Shown one piece after another: positions 54,978-63,667 of a stretch of 64,000 nt of DNA. This stretch comes from G963666895 sp963666895 (GTDB lineage Bacteria; Desulfobacterota; Desulfovibrionia; Desulfovibrionales; Desulfovibrionaceae): the NCBI GenBank assembly GCA_963666895.2, contig CAXXNS010000003.1, positions 186,001-250,000 on the forward strand. Reading direction: 5' to 3'. The position numbers and the translations under genes were made by a program. Numbering within the stretch: the first letter of the stretch is position 1; every line of letters begins with the position of its first letter. The notes under the pieces were generated by a model. The model saw only the letters and a list, made by a program, of their open reading frames with translations. It made no database searches and was not told where the DNA came from.

Positions 54978-55760
54978 TCATGCCAGAATTCTTCCCGGAT
55001 CGTGGTATATGCGGAACGATTCCTTGGTGGCGCTTCCCACCAGGGTCAGGTTGGTGCGCCGGGCCAGGTCCACGGAAAAGCCCGTGGCCGCGGCCGTGGA
55101 CACCAGGATGGGGACGCCGATGCGGACCACCTTGAGCAGGATCTCCGAGGCCACCCGGCCGGTGGCCACGATCATTTTGCCGGCGGTGGGCTCGTCCTTT
55201 TCAAAGCAGCGGCCCACCAGCATGTCGATGGCGTTGTGCCTGCCGATGTCCTCCCGGAACGCTTCCATCTCGGTGGCCGAGCACAGGGACGCGTTGTGGC
55301 AGCCCCGCGTCTCCCTGTACAAGGAGGATCGGTTGTGCAATTCTTCCACAAGCCGGAGAATGTCCTCGGCCCGTACGGTCATGTTGGTGTTCAGGCGGCG
55401 TTTGGAGATGGTCTCCACGTTGTGGTCGAAATTGGTGCCCTTGCCGCATCCCGAGGTGATGGACCGTTGCAGCTCATGGTTTTTCCAGGGATCGTAGCGA
55501 ACCTCGACCCGGACCCCTATCCGGTCCGGTTCCAGCAGGGTTTCCACGTTCACCACGTCCTTGATGCTTTGGATCAGGGCGTCGGACTTGAGAAAGCCCA
55601 GGGCCAGGTGGCGCGGATGCTGTCCCGTACACATGAGCGTGACCACGTGGCGGCCGTTGAGCTGGATGCTCAGGGGCACCTCGGTGATGGCGTCCACCGT
55701 GTCGTCGGTCATGCCGCCCGGCCCGAATTGCCGGACAGTGTATTGTGTCTTTTTTGGCAT
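54978..55760 (-). CDS. fdhD: FDH sulfur carrier / accessory protein FdhD
   Basis: A 260-residue FdhD that transfers sulfur from IscS to the molybdopterin of FDH. It keeps LCSATEMEAFREDIGRHNAI and ATGRVASEIL near the C-terminal domain. The usual Cys-x2-Cys loop reads SGCGKG, so only one Cys is present there. Start at 55760. The region 54882-54977 downstream and the divergent 55761-55863 upstream carry sites A and B. Confidence 0.93.
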   Translation of the reverse strand: MPKKTQYTVRQFGPGGMTDDTVDAITEVPLSIQLNGRHVVTLMCTGQHPRHLALGFLKSDALIQSIKDVVNVETLLEPDRIGVRVEVRYDPWKNHELQRSITSGCGKGTNFDHNVETISKRRLNTNMTVRAEDILRLVEELHNRSSLYRETRGCHNASLCSATEMEAFREDIGRHNAIDMLVGRCFEKDEPTAGKMIVATGRVASEILLKVVRIGVPILVSTAAATGFSVDLARRTNLTLVGSATKESFRIYHDPGRILA

Positions 55761-55829
55761 AATTAACTCGCTGTATTTATTATAGTTATCATCTGTCGCG
55801 CCGAGGAGGTCCGGTCAACAAAAGAAATC

Positions 55830-55849
55830 TTGCTTCATTTTTGGCACCA
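55830..55849 (-). promoter_or_regulatory. Repeated 20-nt motif, site B (fdhD-mobB spacer)
   Basis: Plus-strand TTGCTTCATTTTTGGCACCA, in the 103-base divergent region between fdhD and mobB, 70 bases from the fdhD start. Confidence 0.6.
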
Positions 55850-55863
55850 GAAGGGTTGTTTTT

Positions 55864-56367
55864 ATGAAAATCGTCTGTGTTTCCGGGAAAAAAGGCTGCG
55901 GCAAAACCACACTGCTGGAAAAACTCGTGGCGGAATTGCTTGTTCGGGGGGTGCGGGTCGGGGTGGTCAAGAACGACCAGCACGGTTTTGAGATGGACCA
56001 GCCGGGCAAGGACACCTGGCGTCTGAAGCGGGCCGGGGCCGCGGCCACCATGATTTTGGGGCCCGGCCAGGTGGGCCTGGTCATGGACGTGGAGCCCAAG
56101 CCGGCGCTGGAGGAAGCGGCCCGACGCTGGTTCGGGAACATGGACCTGGTGCTGGCCGAGGGGTTTTCAGGATCCGGGGCGCCCAAGATCGAGGTCTTCC
56201 GGCCCGAGGCCCATGACGGGCTGCTGCTGGACGCGGGCCAAGGGCTGGCCGCCGTGGCCACCGACGCGCCGGACCATCCGGCGGTCAGGGCGGCGGCCTT
56301 GGCCGGGGCCGTGGTTTTCGGGCTGGAGGATGCCGGGCCCTTGGCGGACTGGCTGGAGCGGGGCTAG
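55864..56367 (+). CDS. mobB: Molybdopterin-guanine dinucleotide biosynthesis protein MobB
   Basis: A 167-residue P-loop protein: GKKGCGKTTLL (about 9-19), KNDQHGFEMDQPGKDT, and the Walker B-like LVLAEGFSGSGAPKIEVFR. It assists MobA in making bis-MGD for FDH. It is divergent from fdhD and its 3' end overlaps mobA by 4 bases on the other strand. Confidence 0.93.
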   Translation: MKIVCVSGKKGCGKTTLLEKLVAELLVRGVRVGVVKNDQHGFEMDQPGKDTWRLKRAGAAATMILGPGQVGLVMDVEPKPALEEAARRWFGNMDLVLAEGFSGSGAPKIEVFRPEAHDGLLLDAGQGLAAVATDAPDHPAVRAAALAGAVVFGLEDAGPLADWLERG

Positions 56368-56972
56368 CTCGTCCGGGATCGGGACAGAAGGGCGGCCATT
56401 TTCACGTCCGCCGGGGTGTTCAGGTTGATGAAGGAGTCCAGGTAGGGGTCGGCGGCCCTCAGGGCGGACTCCGGCACCTGGAGCACGTTCACCTTGTCGA
56501 AGAAGTTGATGATTTTCTTGTCGCCACGGGCCAGCTGGTCCGCGATGTGCGGCAGGCACCGCTTGGAGTAGATGGCGCACAGGGGTTCCATGCGGCCGTC
56601 GTCCCGCATGGGGATGACCACGTCGATTTCGGGGCGTACCTGGCTCGCCAGCAGGCGGATCAGGTCGGGCTTGAGAAAGGGCGCGTCGCAGGGGACGATG
56701 AAGGCGTGGTCCGCAATGCAGAAGGACAGGCCGCCGTGGATTCCGGCCAGGGAGCACCGGCCCGGAACCTTGTCAAGGGCAAGTGGGACCCCCATGTTCA
56801 AGAACGGCAATGGGTTGCGCGTGGAAATAAGAATTTCGGGAAAGCATTTGGACAGCTTCTTCAACAGCTCGGGGAGAATCCGCCTGCCGTTGATTCGGAG
56901 AAGGCATTTCGGTCGTCCACCAAGACGTGAGGCAGCCCCTCCCGCCAACACGATCCCCGCCACATCTTTCAC
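56364..56972 (-). CDS. mobA: Molybdenum cofactor guanylyltransferase MobA
   Basis: A 202-residue nucleotidyltransferase with the GTP-binding loop LAGGAASRLGGRPKCLL and the metal site FIVPCDAPFL. It attaches GMP to molybdopterin for FDH. It converges with mobB, which ends inside its last codons. Confidence 0.93.
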   Translation of the reverse strand: MKDVAGIVLAGGAASRLGGRPKCLLRINGRRILPELLKKLSKCFPEILISTRNPLPFLNMGVPLALDKVPGRCSLAGIHGGLSFCIADHAFIVPCDAPFLKPDLIRLLASQVRPEIDVVIPMRDDGRMEPLCAIYSKRCLPHIADQLARGDKKIINFFDKVNVLQVPESALRAADPYLDSFINLNTPADVKMAALLSRSRTS

Positions 56973-57297
56973 ATGAAGTCCTTGTGTTGCTGCAGATTCC
57001 GTCTCGCGGCACCCTCGTAGTCAGCCGCGGGTCAGGGCACGGATGCAGCCCCATCGGATATGCTAAATATCGTTTAAGGAAAACTAGATGCGTCTTAATT
57101 ATGTTTTGACACCACGAGCCTTGACAGGCTTCTCTTGTAGATAGCCTCGAAATCATACAATTTTTTTCAAAAATGCTTGCGAACAGCGGTCGCCCGACAA
57201 ACTGTCTTGCTTGCGTTTTTGTACCATCGGCAGGGGAATGGATCAGCTTTAGGTGGAATAATTTTTATCACAATCATTCAAAGGGCCGTCGTCGGGG
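56973..57297. promoter_or_regulatory. mobA upstream region with motif sites D and C
   Basis: About 325 bases without a gene. Site D (57095-57114, TTAATTATGTTTTGACACCA) and site C (57207-57226, TTGCTTGCGTTTTTGTACCA) each match site A at 15 of 20 positions and lie 123 and 235 bases from the mobA start. The AT content is high. Confidence 0.5.
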
Positions 57298-57735
57298 TCA
57301 GAACTTTCCTCCCCTGGTGAGGATCATGGTGTAGGGATCTTCCTCGGTGGTGAACTCCGTGGGTGGATTGACGTCCGGCGAGGTGCGGATCTCCAGGCCG
57401 CCGTCCTCCAGGAAGCGGAGGATGCCGAAGCGGGTGGTCCATTCCGAACCCGGACCGCCGCATTGCTCCAGGCAGAGGTCGATGCGCACGGGCGAGGCGG
57501 ATTCGTCCACCAAGTATTGGCCCGTGACGCCTACCTGGACGCCGTCGGCCACGTGTCGTTCCTCGAGCACGTAGGTGCCGTCGTCGTTGAAGACCAGGGT
57601 GCCGGACTCGGCTCGCGGGTTGGGGGCCAGGATCCAGGTGCCCGGGAGCTGTTCCGAGGTGGTCTGGGCCAGGGCCGTCGCGGCCAGGGTCAAAACGAGG
57701 GCGGCGGAAAAGAGGATGGTCAATGGCTTGCGCAT
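57298..57735 (-). CDS. Exported small beta-rich protein
   Basis: A 145-residue protein with a signal peptide (cleavage after ATALA, residue ~23) and a mature part that begins with the lipocalin-like pattern LPGTWILAP and later YVLEERHV. Two Cys (LCLEQCGG) may form a disulfide. No known partner is adjacent. The ATG at 57735 has GGGAGT upstream. Confidence 0.75.
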   Translation of the reverse strand: MRKPLTILFSAALVLTLAATALAQTTSEQLPGTWILAPNPRAESGTLVFNDDGTYVLEERHVADGVQVGVTGQYLVDESASPVRIDLCLEQCGGPGSEWTTRFGILRFLEDGGLEIRTSPDVNPPTEFTTEEDPYTMILTRGGKF

Positions 57736-57907
57736 GATGTGACTCCCGATATGTGTTTGTCCGGACCATAGCCCTGGCGCGGGTTTGGGAGCAAGGATTT
57801 TCAGATTCGTCGGACCAGAGGCGAGGGGCGGAGGCGGACGAGCCGGCCCCGGGATACCGGCGTTCCAATCCATTGACCACCTGCCCCTGGCGGTGAATAA
57901 TAGGGAC

Positions 57908-58480
57908 ATGGGCATTCAACCACAAAAAAAGATCCTTCACTTCGCCTACGGCGCGAACATGAACCCGGACCAGATCAATGCGCGGTGCTCGCGGCCCAAG
58001 GTTGTGGGCGCGGCTTGTCTGACCGACTATTCCCTTGCTTTTTTCGAGCACTCCCGGGTCTGGGACGGGGGCATGGAAACCGTGGTGCCCGACCCGGGCC
58101 ACGAGCTCTGGGGAGTGTTGTACGAATTGAGCGTGGCCGACGGCGACGGCCTGGACGGCTGGCAGGACGTTCGCATCGACGGGACAGGGGCGTATTTCCA
58201 TTACCCGGTCACCGTGACGGACCGGGACGGGAAGGCCTGGCAGGCCGCGATCTATAAGAAGGACGTTCGGGGACGGCCCCGGCCGCCGAGCCGGGAATGC
58301 CTGGCCTTCATCGTCCAGGGCGCGGTGGCCAACGGCCTTCCCGGGGGATATATCGAGGAACTTCGCAGGATTCTCAGTGTTCCGGCGTCCTATCCCGTGC
58401 CCAGGCTTCCCGAGGGCGACAACCCGCTGCTGCGCACCATCTCCTGCTCGGATTGCGGGGACCCGCTTGGCGAGGGCTGA
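57908..58480 (+). CDS. Gamma-glutamylcyclotransferase-like protein
   Basis: A 190-residue protein with the GGCT-like start FAYGANMNPDQI and a following ARCSRPKVVGAA, then VLYELSVADGDGLDGW with the conserved Glu region. Family members cyclise gamma-glutamyl compounds; the substrate is unknown. A C-terminal CSDC pair is extra. The ATG at 57908 is chosen by family length. Confidence 0.8.
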   Translation: MGIQPQKKILHFAYGANMNPDQINARCSRPKVVGAACLTDYSLAFFEHSRVWDGGMETVVPDPGHELWGVLYELSVADGDGLDGWQDVRIDGTGAYFHYPVTVTDRDGKAWQAAIYKKDVRGRPRPPSRECLAFIVQGAVANGLPGGYIEELRRILSVPASYPVPRLPEGDNPLLRTISCSDCGDPLGEG

Positions 58481-58759
58481 AAACCGATCCCCCAATCCGT
58501 CGTGGCCGACACGGCATGCGTATCTTGTCTGTGAAAAAAAAGTGATTTTTAAAAAAAGAATCGCTTGACTTTTCCTTGAAGATAGCGGAACAGGCACTCG
58601 TACACACCAGCCGCACCCGTGTAAGCGCGGTCTGAACATGACCAAAGTTGGTGGTCAGTGAATGAAACAAGTCGAGGAGCAGTGTGCGCGTCCCGCACGT
58701 CGCTCCTTTTCTATTGATGCACGGGCATCGTGTCAGAATCTTTTTTTGGGAGAGTTTGA

Positions 58760-59023
58760 ATGTCCAAGAATCTCTATGTCGGCAACCTGGCCTGGTCCAC
58801 CACTGAAGACGAAGTGCGCGAAGCTTTCGCGGCTTTTGGCGAAGTGACTTCCGTCAACCTGATCGAGGATCGGGAGACCGGCCGTCCGCGTGGCTTCGGC
58901 TTCGTGGAAATGGACGACGCCGGCGCGCGCGAGGCCATCCAGAATCTGGACGGCAAGGATCTGGGCGGCCGGACCATCAAGGTCAACGAGGCCAAGCCCC
59001 GCACCGAGCGTCCCCGCTGGTAG
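58760..59023 (+). CDS. Small RRM RNA-binding protein
   Basis: An 87-residue single-RRM protein with RNP2 LYVGNL (5-10) and RNP1 RGFGFVEM (44-51). Such proteins act in cold shock and RNA handling. The upstream 280 bases are gene-free and include a long leader-like region. It is followed by a strong terminator. Confidence 0.92.
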   Translation: MSKNLYVGNLAWSTTEDEVREAFAAFGEVTSVNLIEDRETGRPRGFGFVEMDDAGAREAIQNLDGKDLGGRTIKVNEAKPRTERPRW

Positions 59024-59050
59024 CATTACCGCTGGATATTTCCGGCAAGC

Positions 59051-59083
59051 AAGGCCCGGTTCCCTTGGGAACCGGGCCTTTTT
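59051..59083 (+). terminator. Rho-independent terminator of the RRM gene
   Basis: A perfect 14-bp stem (59051-59064 with 59067-59080), loop TT, followed by TTTTT. Confidence 0.9.
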
Positions 59084-59148
59084 ACGTCGTCTCGCCTTTT
59101 GCGCCGCTGCCCGGAAGGGCCAAACAGATGATCCCGTGAATGAATCAA

Positions 59149-59178
59149 TGGTGCCCAGGCGGGAGTCGAACCCGCATC
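59149..59178 (-). other. tRNA/tmRNA 3'-end-like fragment
   Basis: On the minus strand GATGCGGGTTCGACTCCCGC (59178-59159) forms a T-arm with loop TTCGACT, followed by CTGGGCACCA. Only the 3' end is present; the rest is missing, so it looks like an attachment-site remnant. Confidence 0.45.
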
Positions 59179-59216
59179 ATTTTTTTACAGGTGGGAATCA
59201 AGCACGGGCACGCGGC

Positions 59217-59900
59217 TCAGGGCTTGGAAAGGATCACCCAATAGCCGTACGGGCCGCAGCTTATCTCGAAGTGCCGCACGCCCGCGTCCTCCAGCGCCTT
59301 GGGAATGCGCCCCTCCTCCTTCCAGGCGTTGCGGGGATCCTCCTTGCCCTTGCTGGACCACTCCGGCCGCATCCCTTTGACCTCCTCCACCGGCTGGTAA
59401 CGGCTGAAGCCGCAGCCCACAAAGCCCGTCCCGCCCTGGGCCATGACCCGGTGAATCTCGGCGAACGCCTTGGCCAGATCCTCCCAGAACGGAATGGACC
59501 CCCGGCTGATGACCAGGTCCGCCGCGCCGTCCGGCAAGGGGATGTCGTAGACCTCGCACCGGATCAGGCGGATGCGTTCCGGAGGCAAGCCGTGCCGGGC
59601 AATGTTCTGGCGCGCGATGTCCAGCACCTCGGCGTTGTTGTCCACCCCGATCAGTTCCACGTCCGAAACCTTGGCCATCTCGATGGGCAGGGGAGCGCCT
59701 CCCGTGCCGATGTCCAGGACGGTCCGCTTTCCGGTGCCGTAATCCTCAAGTATCTGCCGGACCAGAAGCGGATACATGGCCGCAAATCGATGGTCCGCAT
59801 CATATCTATAAAAGGAAATGTCTATTTCAGTCGCGTTCTTTTCGCCATTGGTGGGGCTGTTATGGGTCACTTTTTCACCATTCCCGTAAAGATGATTCAT
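59217..59900 (-). CDS. Class I SAM-dependent methyltransferase
   Basis: A ~227-residue methyltransferase with motif I VLDIGTGGAPLPIEMA, motif II ELIGVDNNAEV and motif IV ADLVISRGSIPFWED. The C-terminal part shows CGFSRYQPVEEVK. The ATG at 59900 has no good ribosome binding site, so a later GTG is possible. It follows the XRE regulator gene on the same strand, and this link to the TonB/FmdE cluster suggests modification of a metal-binding compound, which is inference. Confidence 0.8.
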   Translation of the reverse strand: MNHLYGNGEKVTHNSPTNGEKNATEIDISFYRYDADHRFAAMYPLLVRQILEDYGTGKRTVLDIGTGGAPLPIEMAKVSDVELIGVDNNAEVLDIARQNIARHGLPPERIRLIRCEVYDIPLPDGAADLVISRGSIPFWEDLAKAFAEIHRVMAQGGTGFVGCGFSRYQPVEEVKGMRPEWSSKGKEDPRNAWKEEGRIPKALEDAGVRHFEISCGPYGYWVILSKP

Positions 59901-60075
59901 GTTGCGAGTGACTGTACCGGAGCATGCCACCCGTTTCGGACATTTCGCATCCCATGTCAACCACGCTTCTGTAGCACTATTATTCCAGAAAGCGTGACCA
60001 TGGTTGCCAATATTGTCGACGCGCAGGGTGCGGGAAAAACGAAGCGGGCCATGGCCGCCGGGCCGGAGAGAGGAC

Positions 60076-61197
60076 TCAGAGTTCGGCGATGATGGTCCCG
60101 GTCCGTTCGGCCTCGTATCCGGTCAAGGCCGTGATGTCGCTGCGGAGCTGACGGGTCTGCAGGGCGTCGAGCAGGATCTGCAGGGCCGGGTGGTCCAGGA
60201 TGTCCTTGGGGATGACCAGCTCGCAGCGGGCCGACTCCAGGGGAACGAAATCCAGGCCGTGCAGGTCGGCCATGGCCCGGAAACCGAGGGCGGCGTCGGC
60301 CTTGCCGAAGAGCACGGACTGGATGCCCTCGCTGTGGTTGGTGACCGCGTTCTCGTATCCGGCCACGGCCGTGGCCGGCACGCCCTGACGGTGCAGCAGG
60401 TCGTCCAGCAGGACGCGGAGCGCCGCGCCGGGCTCCCTATTGACCAGCCGGACGGCCGGATTGGTCAGGTCCTCCAGCCTGCGGATGCCCAGGGGGTTGC
60501 CCCGGGCCACCAGCAACCCCTCTTCGATGCGCGAAAAACCCACCACAAGCGCCTGCTGCTCCCCAAGGCTCTGCTTGGCCAGGCGCGCGTTGGCGTCGTC
60601 CTCCTGGCCGCCGCTGCTGTGCAGATGCGTGCCCGCGATGTGCGCATGGCCCGCGGCCAGCCGCTGGGTGGCCTTAACGCTGGAGGCGAACCGGCAATGC
60701 ACGCGCAGGGAGGGCACCAGCCTGGAGGCGTGCTGGCCGAGCAGGGCGAAGGCGGGATCGCAGCCGAGCAGGACGATGGACTGGTCGATCCGCGCCGTGG
60801 GCGAAAGAAGCCGGACGCGTCGCTGGTCCGGGGTGAGCAGACCATCCGCGGCCTCGAACCCGCTGCTGAAGGGCTCGGAGCCGGCCAGGGGATACGCCAG
60901 CAGCTGTCCCCGGAGCATGGACAGGGACACGCGCGGATTGTCCGGCTCGGCCTCGCCGATCAGGGTGTAGGCAGCCTCCTCGTCGCGTTCCTCGCTGAAC
61001 AGATCCTCCACCCGGCAGGAAAAGGCTTTGGCCAGACGAAGCGCCACGGTCGTGTTGGGCGCGTACTTCCCCGACTCGATGTCGTAGATGGCCTGGCGCC
61101 CGACCCCGATCTGCTCGGCCAGCTGGCTTTGGGTCAGGCCCTTGGCCATGCGGAACGTCTTCACGTTGCAGGTCAGGGGAGGGGAGGGGGAGGTCAT
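60076..61197 (-). CDS. XRE regulator fused to PBP-like (molybdate-type) binding domain
   Basis: A 373-residue regulator. The N-terminal Cro/CI-type helix-turn-helix covers about 10-70 (LTQSQLAEQIGVGRQAIYDI). After a ~70-residue linker comes a PBP-like domain (about 140-350) like those at the C-terminus of MoeA and in molybdate/tungstate sensors, with RLVNREPGAALRVLLDDLL. It is divergent from the TonB receptor, and overlapping inverted repeats lie in the shared upstream region. A one-component Mo/W or oxyanion sensor is the best guess. Confidence 0.85.
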   Translation of the reverse strand: MTSPSPPLTCNVKTFRMAKGLTQSQLAEQIGVGRQAIYDIESGKYAPNTTVALRLAKAFSCRVEDLFSEERDEEAAYTLIGEAEPDNPRVSLSMLRGQLLAYPLAGSEPFSSGFEAADGLLTPDQRRVRLLSPTARIDQSIVLLGCDPAFALLGQHASRLVPSLRVHCRFASSVKATQRLAAGHAHIAGTHLHSSGGQEDDANARLAKQSLGEQQALVVGFSRIEEGLLVARGNPLGIRRLEDLTNPAVRLVNREPGAALRVLLDDLLHRQGVPATAVAGYENAVTNHSEGIQSVLFGKADAALGFRAMADLHGLDFVPLESARCELVIPKDILDHPALQILLDALQTRQLRSDITALTGYEAERTGTIIAEL

Positions 61198-61385
61198 GTC
61201 GCGCCTCGCATGCTCGGGACAAGAAGCGTCGGTCCGGTTCAGCTTTGTGGGCTGCATACCACGGCGCCGAAATCCGGACAAGGGAGCCTGGGCCGGGGGA
61301 GCGGAATCGGGCATGGTCGCAATGACGGCTATGCACGACACAGCATATTTATCATAATATTTTTACCCCGGTTTTTTTGGAAATA

Positions 61386-61434
61386 TTTGCAAAATTGTAA
61401 GTTTTGCAAAACATATTGACGTTTAAAAACTTAC
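61386..61434. promoter_or_regulatory. Overlapping inverted repeats in the XRE/TonB divergent region
   Basis: TTGCAAAA-N7-TTTTGCAA (within 61387-61409) and GTAAGTTTT...AAAACTTAC (61397-61405 and 61426-61434) overlap. Likely operator of the XRE regulator; the TonB promoter is expected nearby. Confidence 0.6.
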
Positions 61435-61517
61435 TTGCTAAGCCGAAGCCAGACGCGATGAATGTGCCTTCTGTTGCGGTAATTCATTTCAGGCAAGGCG
61501 GAAAAACATTTCACGTT

Positions 61518-61558
61518 ATAGCGAATACAAACACCCTGTTGCTGCTGGAATTCGCTAT
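61518..61558 (+). promoter_or_regulatory. Hairpin in the leader of the TonB receptor gene
   Basis: A perfect 9-bp stem (61518-61526 with 61550-61558) with a 23-base loop ends 28 bases before the ATG. It may affect mRNA stability or translation. No known riboswitch consensus is seen. Confidence 0.45.
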
Positions 61559-61585
61559 TGCAAAAAGAAGTTGAAGAGGTGGGTA

Positions 61586-63655
61586 ATGCGTAGAATTGTT
61601 ATACTTGTTGTCGCGGCCATTGTTTCATTCAGCTGTCACTTCCCATTGTTCTGCCATGCGGATGACGACACGCAGTTTGAAAACGGCAGTACTTTGTTGG
61701 CTCAAAACGAAAGCAATGACGTCACAGACGGGACGATCACCACTGCGAGCGATGCGGAAAAGCAGGTCTTTACCCTGGGTGAGATCGAGGTCATCGACAC
61801 CGAGGAAAGCAGCGGCAACCCCACTTCCACGCGAATCTACGCGGACGAGATGCGCAAGTTCAACGCGGACACCCTGTCGGAAGCGACCAACATGCTTCCC
61901 GGCGTGACCGTGGAGAAGCTCGGAGCGCGTGGTGAAACCATGATCCACATCCGCGGCTTCGACCAGAAGCGCGTGCCCATCTACCAGGACGGCATCCCCA
62001 TCTACGTTCCCTACGACGGGTATCCCGACCTGGGCCGCTTCACCACCTTCGATCTGTCCGAGGTGGTCGTGTCCAAGGGCTTCACTTCGGTTCTTTACGG
62101 GCCCAACACCATGGGCGGCGCGGTGAACATGATCTCCAAGCGTCCGGAAGAGGAACTCGAGGTCGGCGGCGGGGTGCGGGGCTTCAGCCAGGGCTACGCC
62201 GGCTGGGCCAACCTGGGCACCAACCAGGACTGGTGGTATCTGCAGGTGGGCGCGTCCTATCTGGACAGCGCGGACTATCCCCTGCCCGACTCCTATGACG
62301 AAACCACCGAGGAGGACGGAGACTACAGGGAGAACTCCTACCGCACGGACAGAAAATTCTCCTTCAAGGTCGGCCTGACTCCCAACGAAACCGACGAATA
62401 CTCCTTCACCTACATCAACCAGCACGGCGAAAAGGGCTCCTCCCCATACGCGGGCTCCGACGGCACCACCCGGACGCGCTACTGGCAATGGCCCTACTGG
62501 AACAAGCAGAGCTTCTACCTGAACACCAACACGGCGTTCGGGGACGACGAATACTACATCAAGACCCGGCTCTACTACGACAAGTTCGAGAATTCCCTCT
62601 GGGCCTACGACGACAGCACGTACACCACGCAAAACAGGAACTCCTCCTTCAGGAGCTTCTACGACGACCACACCATCGGCGGCTCCGTGGAGCTCGGCAC
62701 CTACGCCATCGAGTCCCACGCCCTGAAGATGGCCTTCCACTACAAGCACGACTTCCACAGCGAACACAACGACGGCGACCCGATCCAGCACTTCGAGGAA
62801 GGCATCTATTCGGTGGGGGTCGAGGATACCTGGGACGTGACCGACAACTTCTACGTCATCGCCGGGGCCAGCTTCGACTACATCAACAGCCTGGTGGCCG
62901 AGAACACGGATGGCAACAACGAAATCGTGCCCTTCGACCGCGGCTGCGCCTCGGGCTTCAATCCCCAGCTCGGCCTTTTCTACCGGCCCATAGAGGGCGG
63001 CCTGGCCCACGCCAGCGTGGCCTGGAAGACCCGCATGCCGTCCATCAAGGACAAGTTCTCCTACCGCCAGGGCCAGGCGCTGCCCAACCCCGCCCTCGGG
63101 CCTGAGAAGTCCGTGAACTACGAGGTGGGCTACGAGCAGCAATGGGGCGAGACGGGGATCGCCGAAGTCACCTTGTTCTACTACGACATCAGTGACTTCA
63201 TCCTGCAGGTGGATGCGCCCGGCGGCCTTTGGCAGAACCAGAACATCGGTGACGTGGAGCAGTACGGCTTTGAGTTGAGCGTGGCCGGCCGCATCATCGG
63301 CGACCTTTCCGGCGGCGCCAACTACACCCACCTCGAATACAACAACCTGAGCACCGACGAGGAGCTCACCAACACGCCCAAGAACAAGCTGTTCGCCTAT
63401 CTCCAGTACGAATTCCTGGAAGGCCTCTCCCTGCTGGTGGACGGTGAATACGACTCCAAGCGGCTCAGCGACACCAACGGCGAGCGGGTGGCCGGAGAGT
63501 ACTTCCTCTTCGGAACCAAGCTGGAATACGCCCTGAACGACCACCTGTCCCTCAACCTGGGCGTGGATAACCTCCTGGACGAGGAATACGAGATCGACGA
63601 GGGCCAGCCGGAAGCCGGCCGCGTCTGGTACGGCGGAATCGACTTCAAATTCTAA
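61586..63655 (+). CDS. TonB-dependent outer-membrane receptor
   Basis: A 689-residue receptor: signal peptide (about 1-27), a TonB-box-like FTLGEIEVID near residue 60, a plug domain (MLPGVTVEKLG, IHIRGFDQKRVPIYQDGI, VLYGPNTMGGAVNMISKRP), and a beta-barrel ending in GGIDFKF with a terminal Phe. The ATG at 61586 has AGAGGTGGG upstream. The ligand is unknown; neighbours (XRE-PBP, FmdE) suggest a metal or oxyanion chelate. TonB, ExbB and ExbD are not in the window. Confidence 0.95.
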   Translation: MRRIVILVVAAIVSFSCHFPLFCHADDDTQFENGSTLLAQNESNDVTDGTITTASDAEKQVFTLGEIEVIDTEESSGNPTSTRIYADEMRKFNADTLSEATNMLPGVTVEKLGARGETMIHIRGFDQKRVPIYQDGIPIYVPYDGYPDLGRFTTFDLSEVVVSKGFTSVLYGPNTMGGAVNMISKRPEEELEVGGGVRGFSQGYAGWANLGTNQDWWYLQVGASYLDSADYPLPDSYDETTEEDGDYRENSYRTDRKFSFKVGLTPNETDEYSFTYINQHGEKGSSPYAGSDGTTRTRYWQWPYWNKQSFYLNTNTAFGDDEYYIKTRLYYDKFENSLWAYDDSTYTTQNRNSSFRSFYDDHTIGGSVELGTYAIESHALKMAFHYKHDFHSEHNDGDPIQHFEEGIYSVGVEDTWDVTDNFYVIAGASFDYINSLVAENTDGNNEIVPFDRGCASGFNPQLGLFYRPIEGGLAHASVAWKTRMPSIKDKFSYRQGQALPNPALGPEKSVNYEVGYEQQWGETGIAEVTLFYYDISDFILQVDAPGGLWQNQNIGDVEQYGFELSVAGRIIGDLSGGANYTHLEYNNLSTDEELTNTPKNKLFAYLQYEFLEGLSLLVDGEYDSKRLSDTNGERVAGEYFLFGTKLEYALNDHLSLNLGVDNLLDEEYEIDEGQPEAGRVWYGGIDFKF

Positions 63656-63667
63656 CGAGGTGACGGC

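Noticed and set aside
55842..55858. A sigma-54 promoter (TGGCAC) for mobB
   Set aside because: The -12 GC is not at the needed distance; the sequence fits the repeated 20-nt motif better.
59149..59500. A complete tRNA or tmRNA on the minus strand
   Set aside because: Only the T-arm and acceptor 3' end are seen; the upstream sequence is the methyltransferase coding region.
61198..61585. A cobalamin or molybdenum-cofactor riboswitch before the TonB receptor
   Set aside because: No conserved core of either class could be found by eye; only simple inverted repeats are present.
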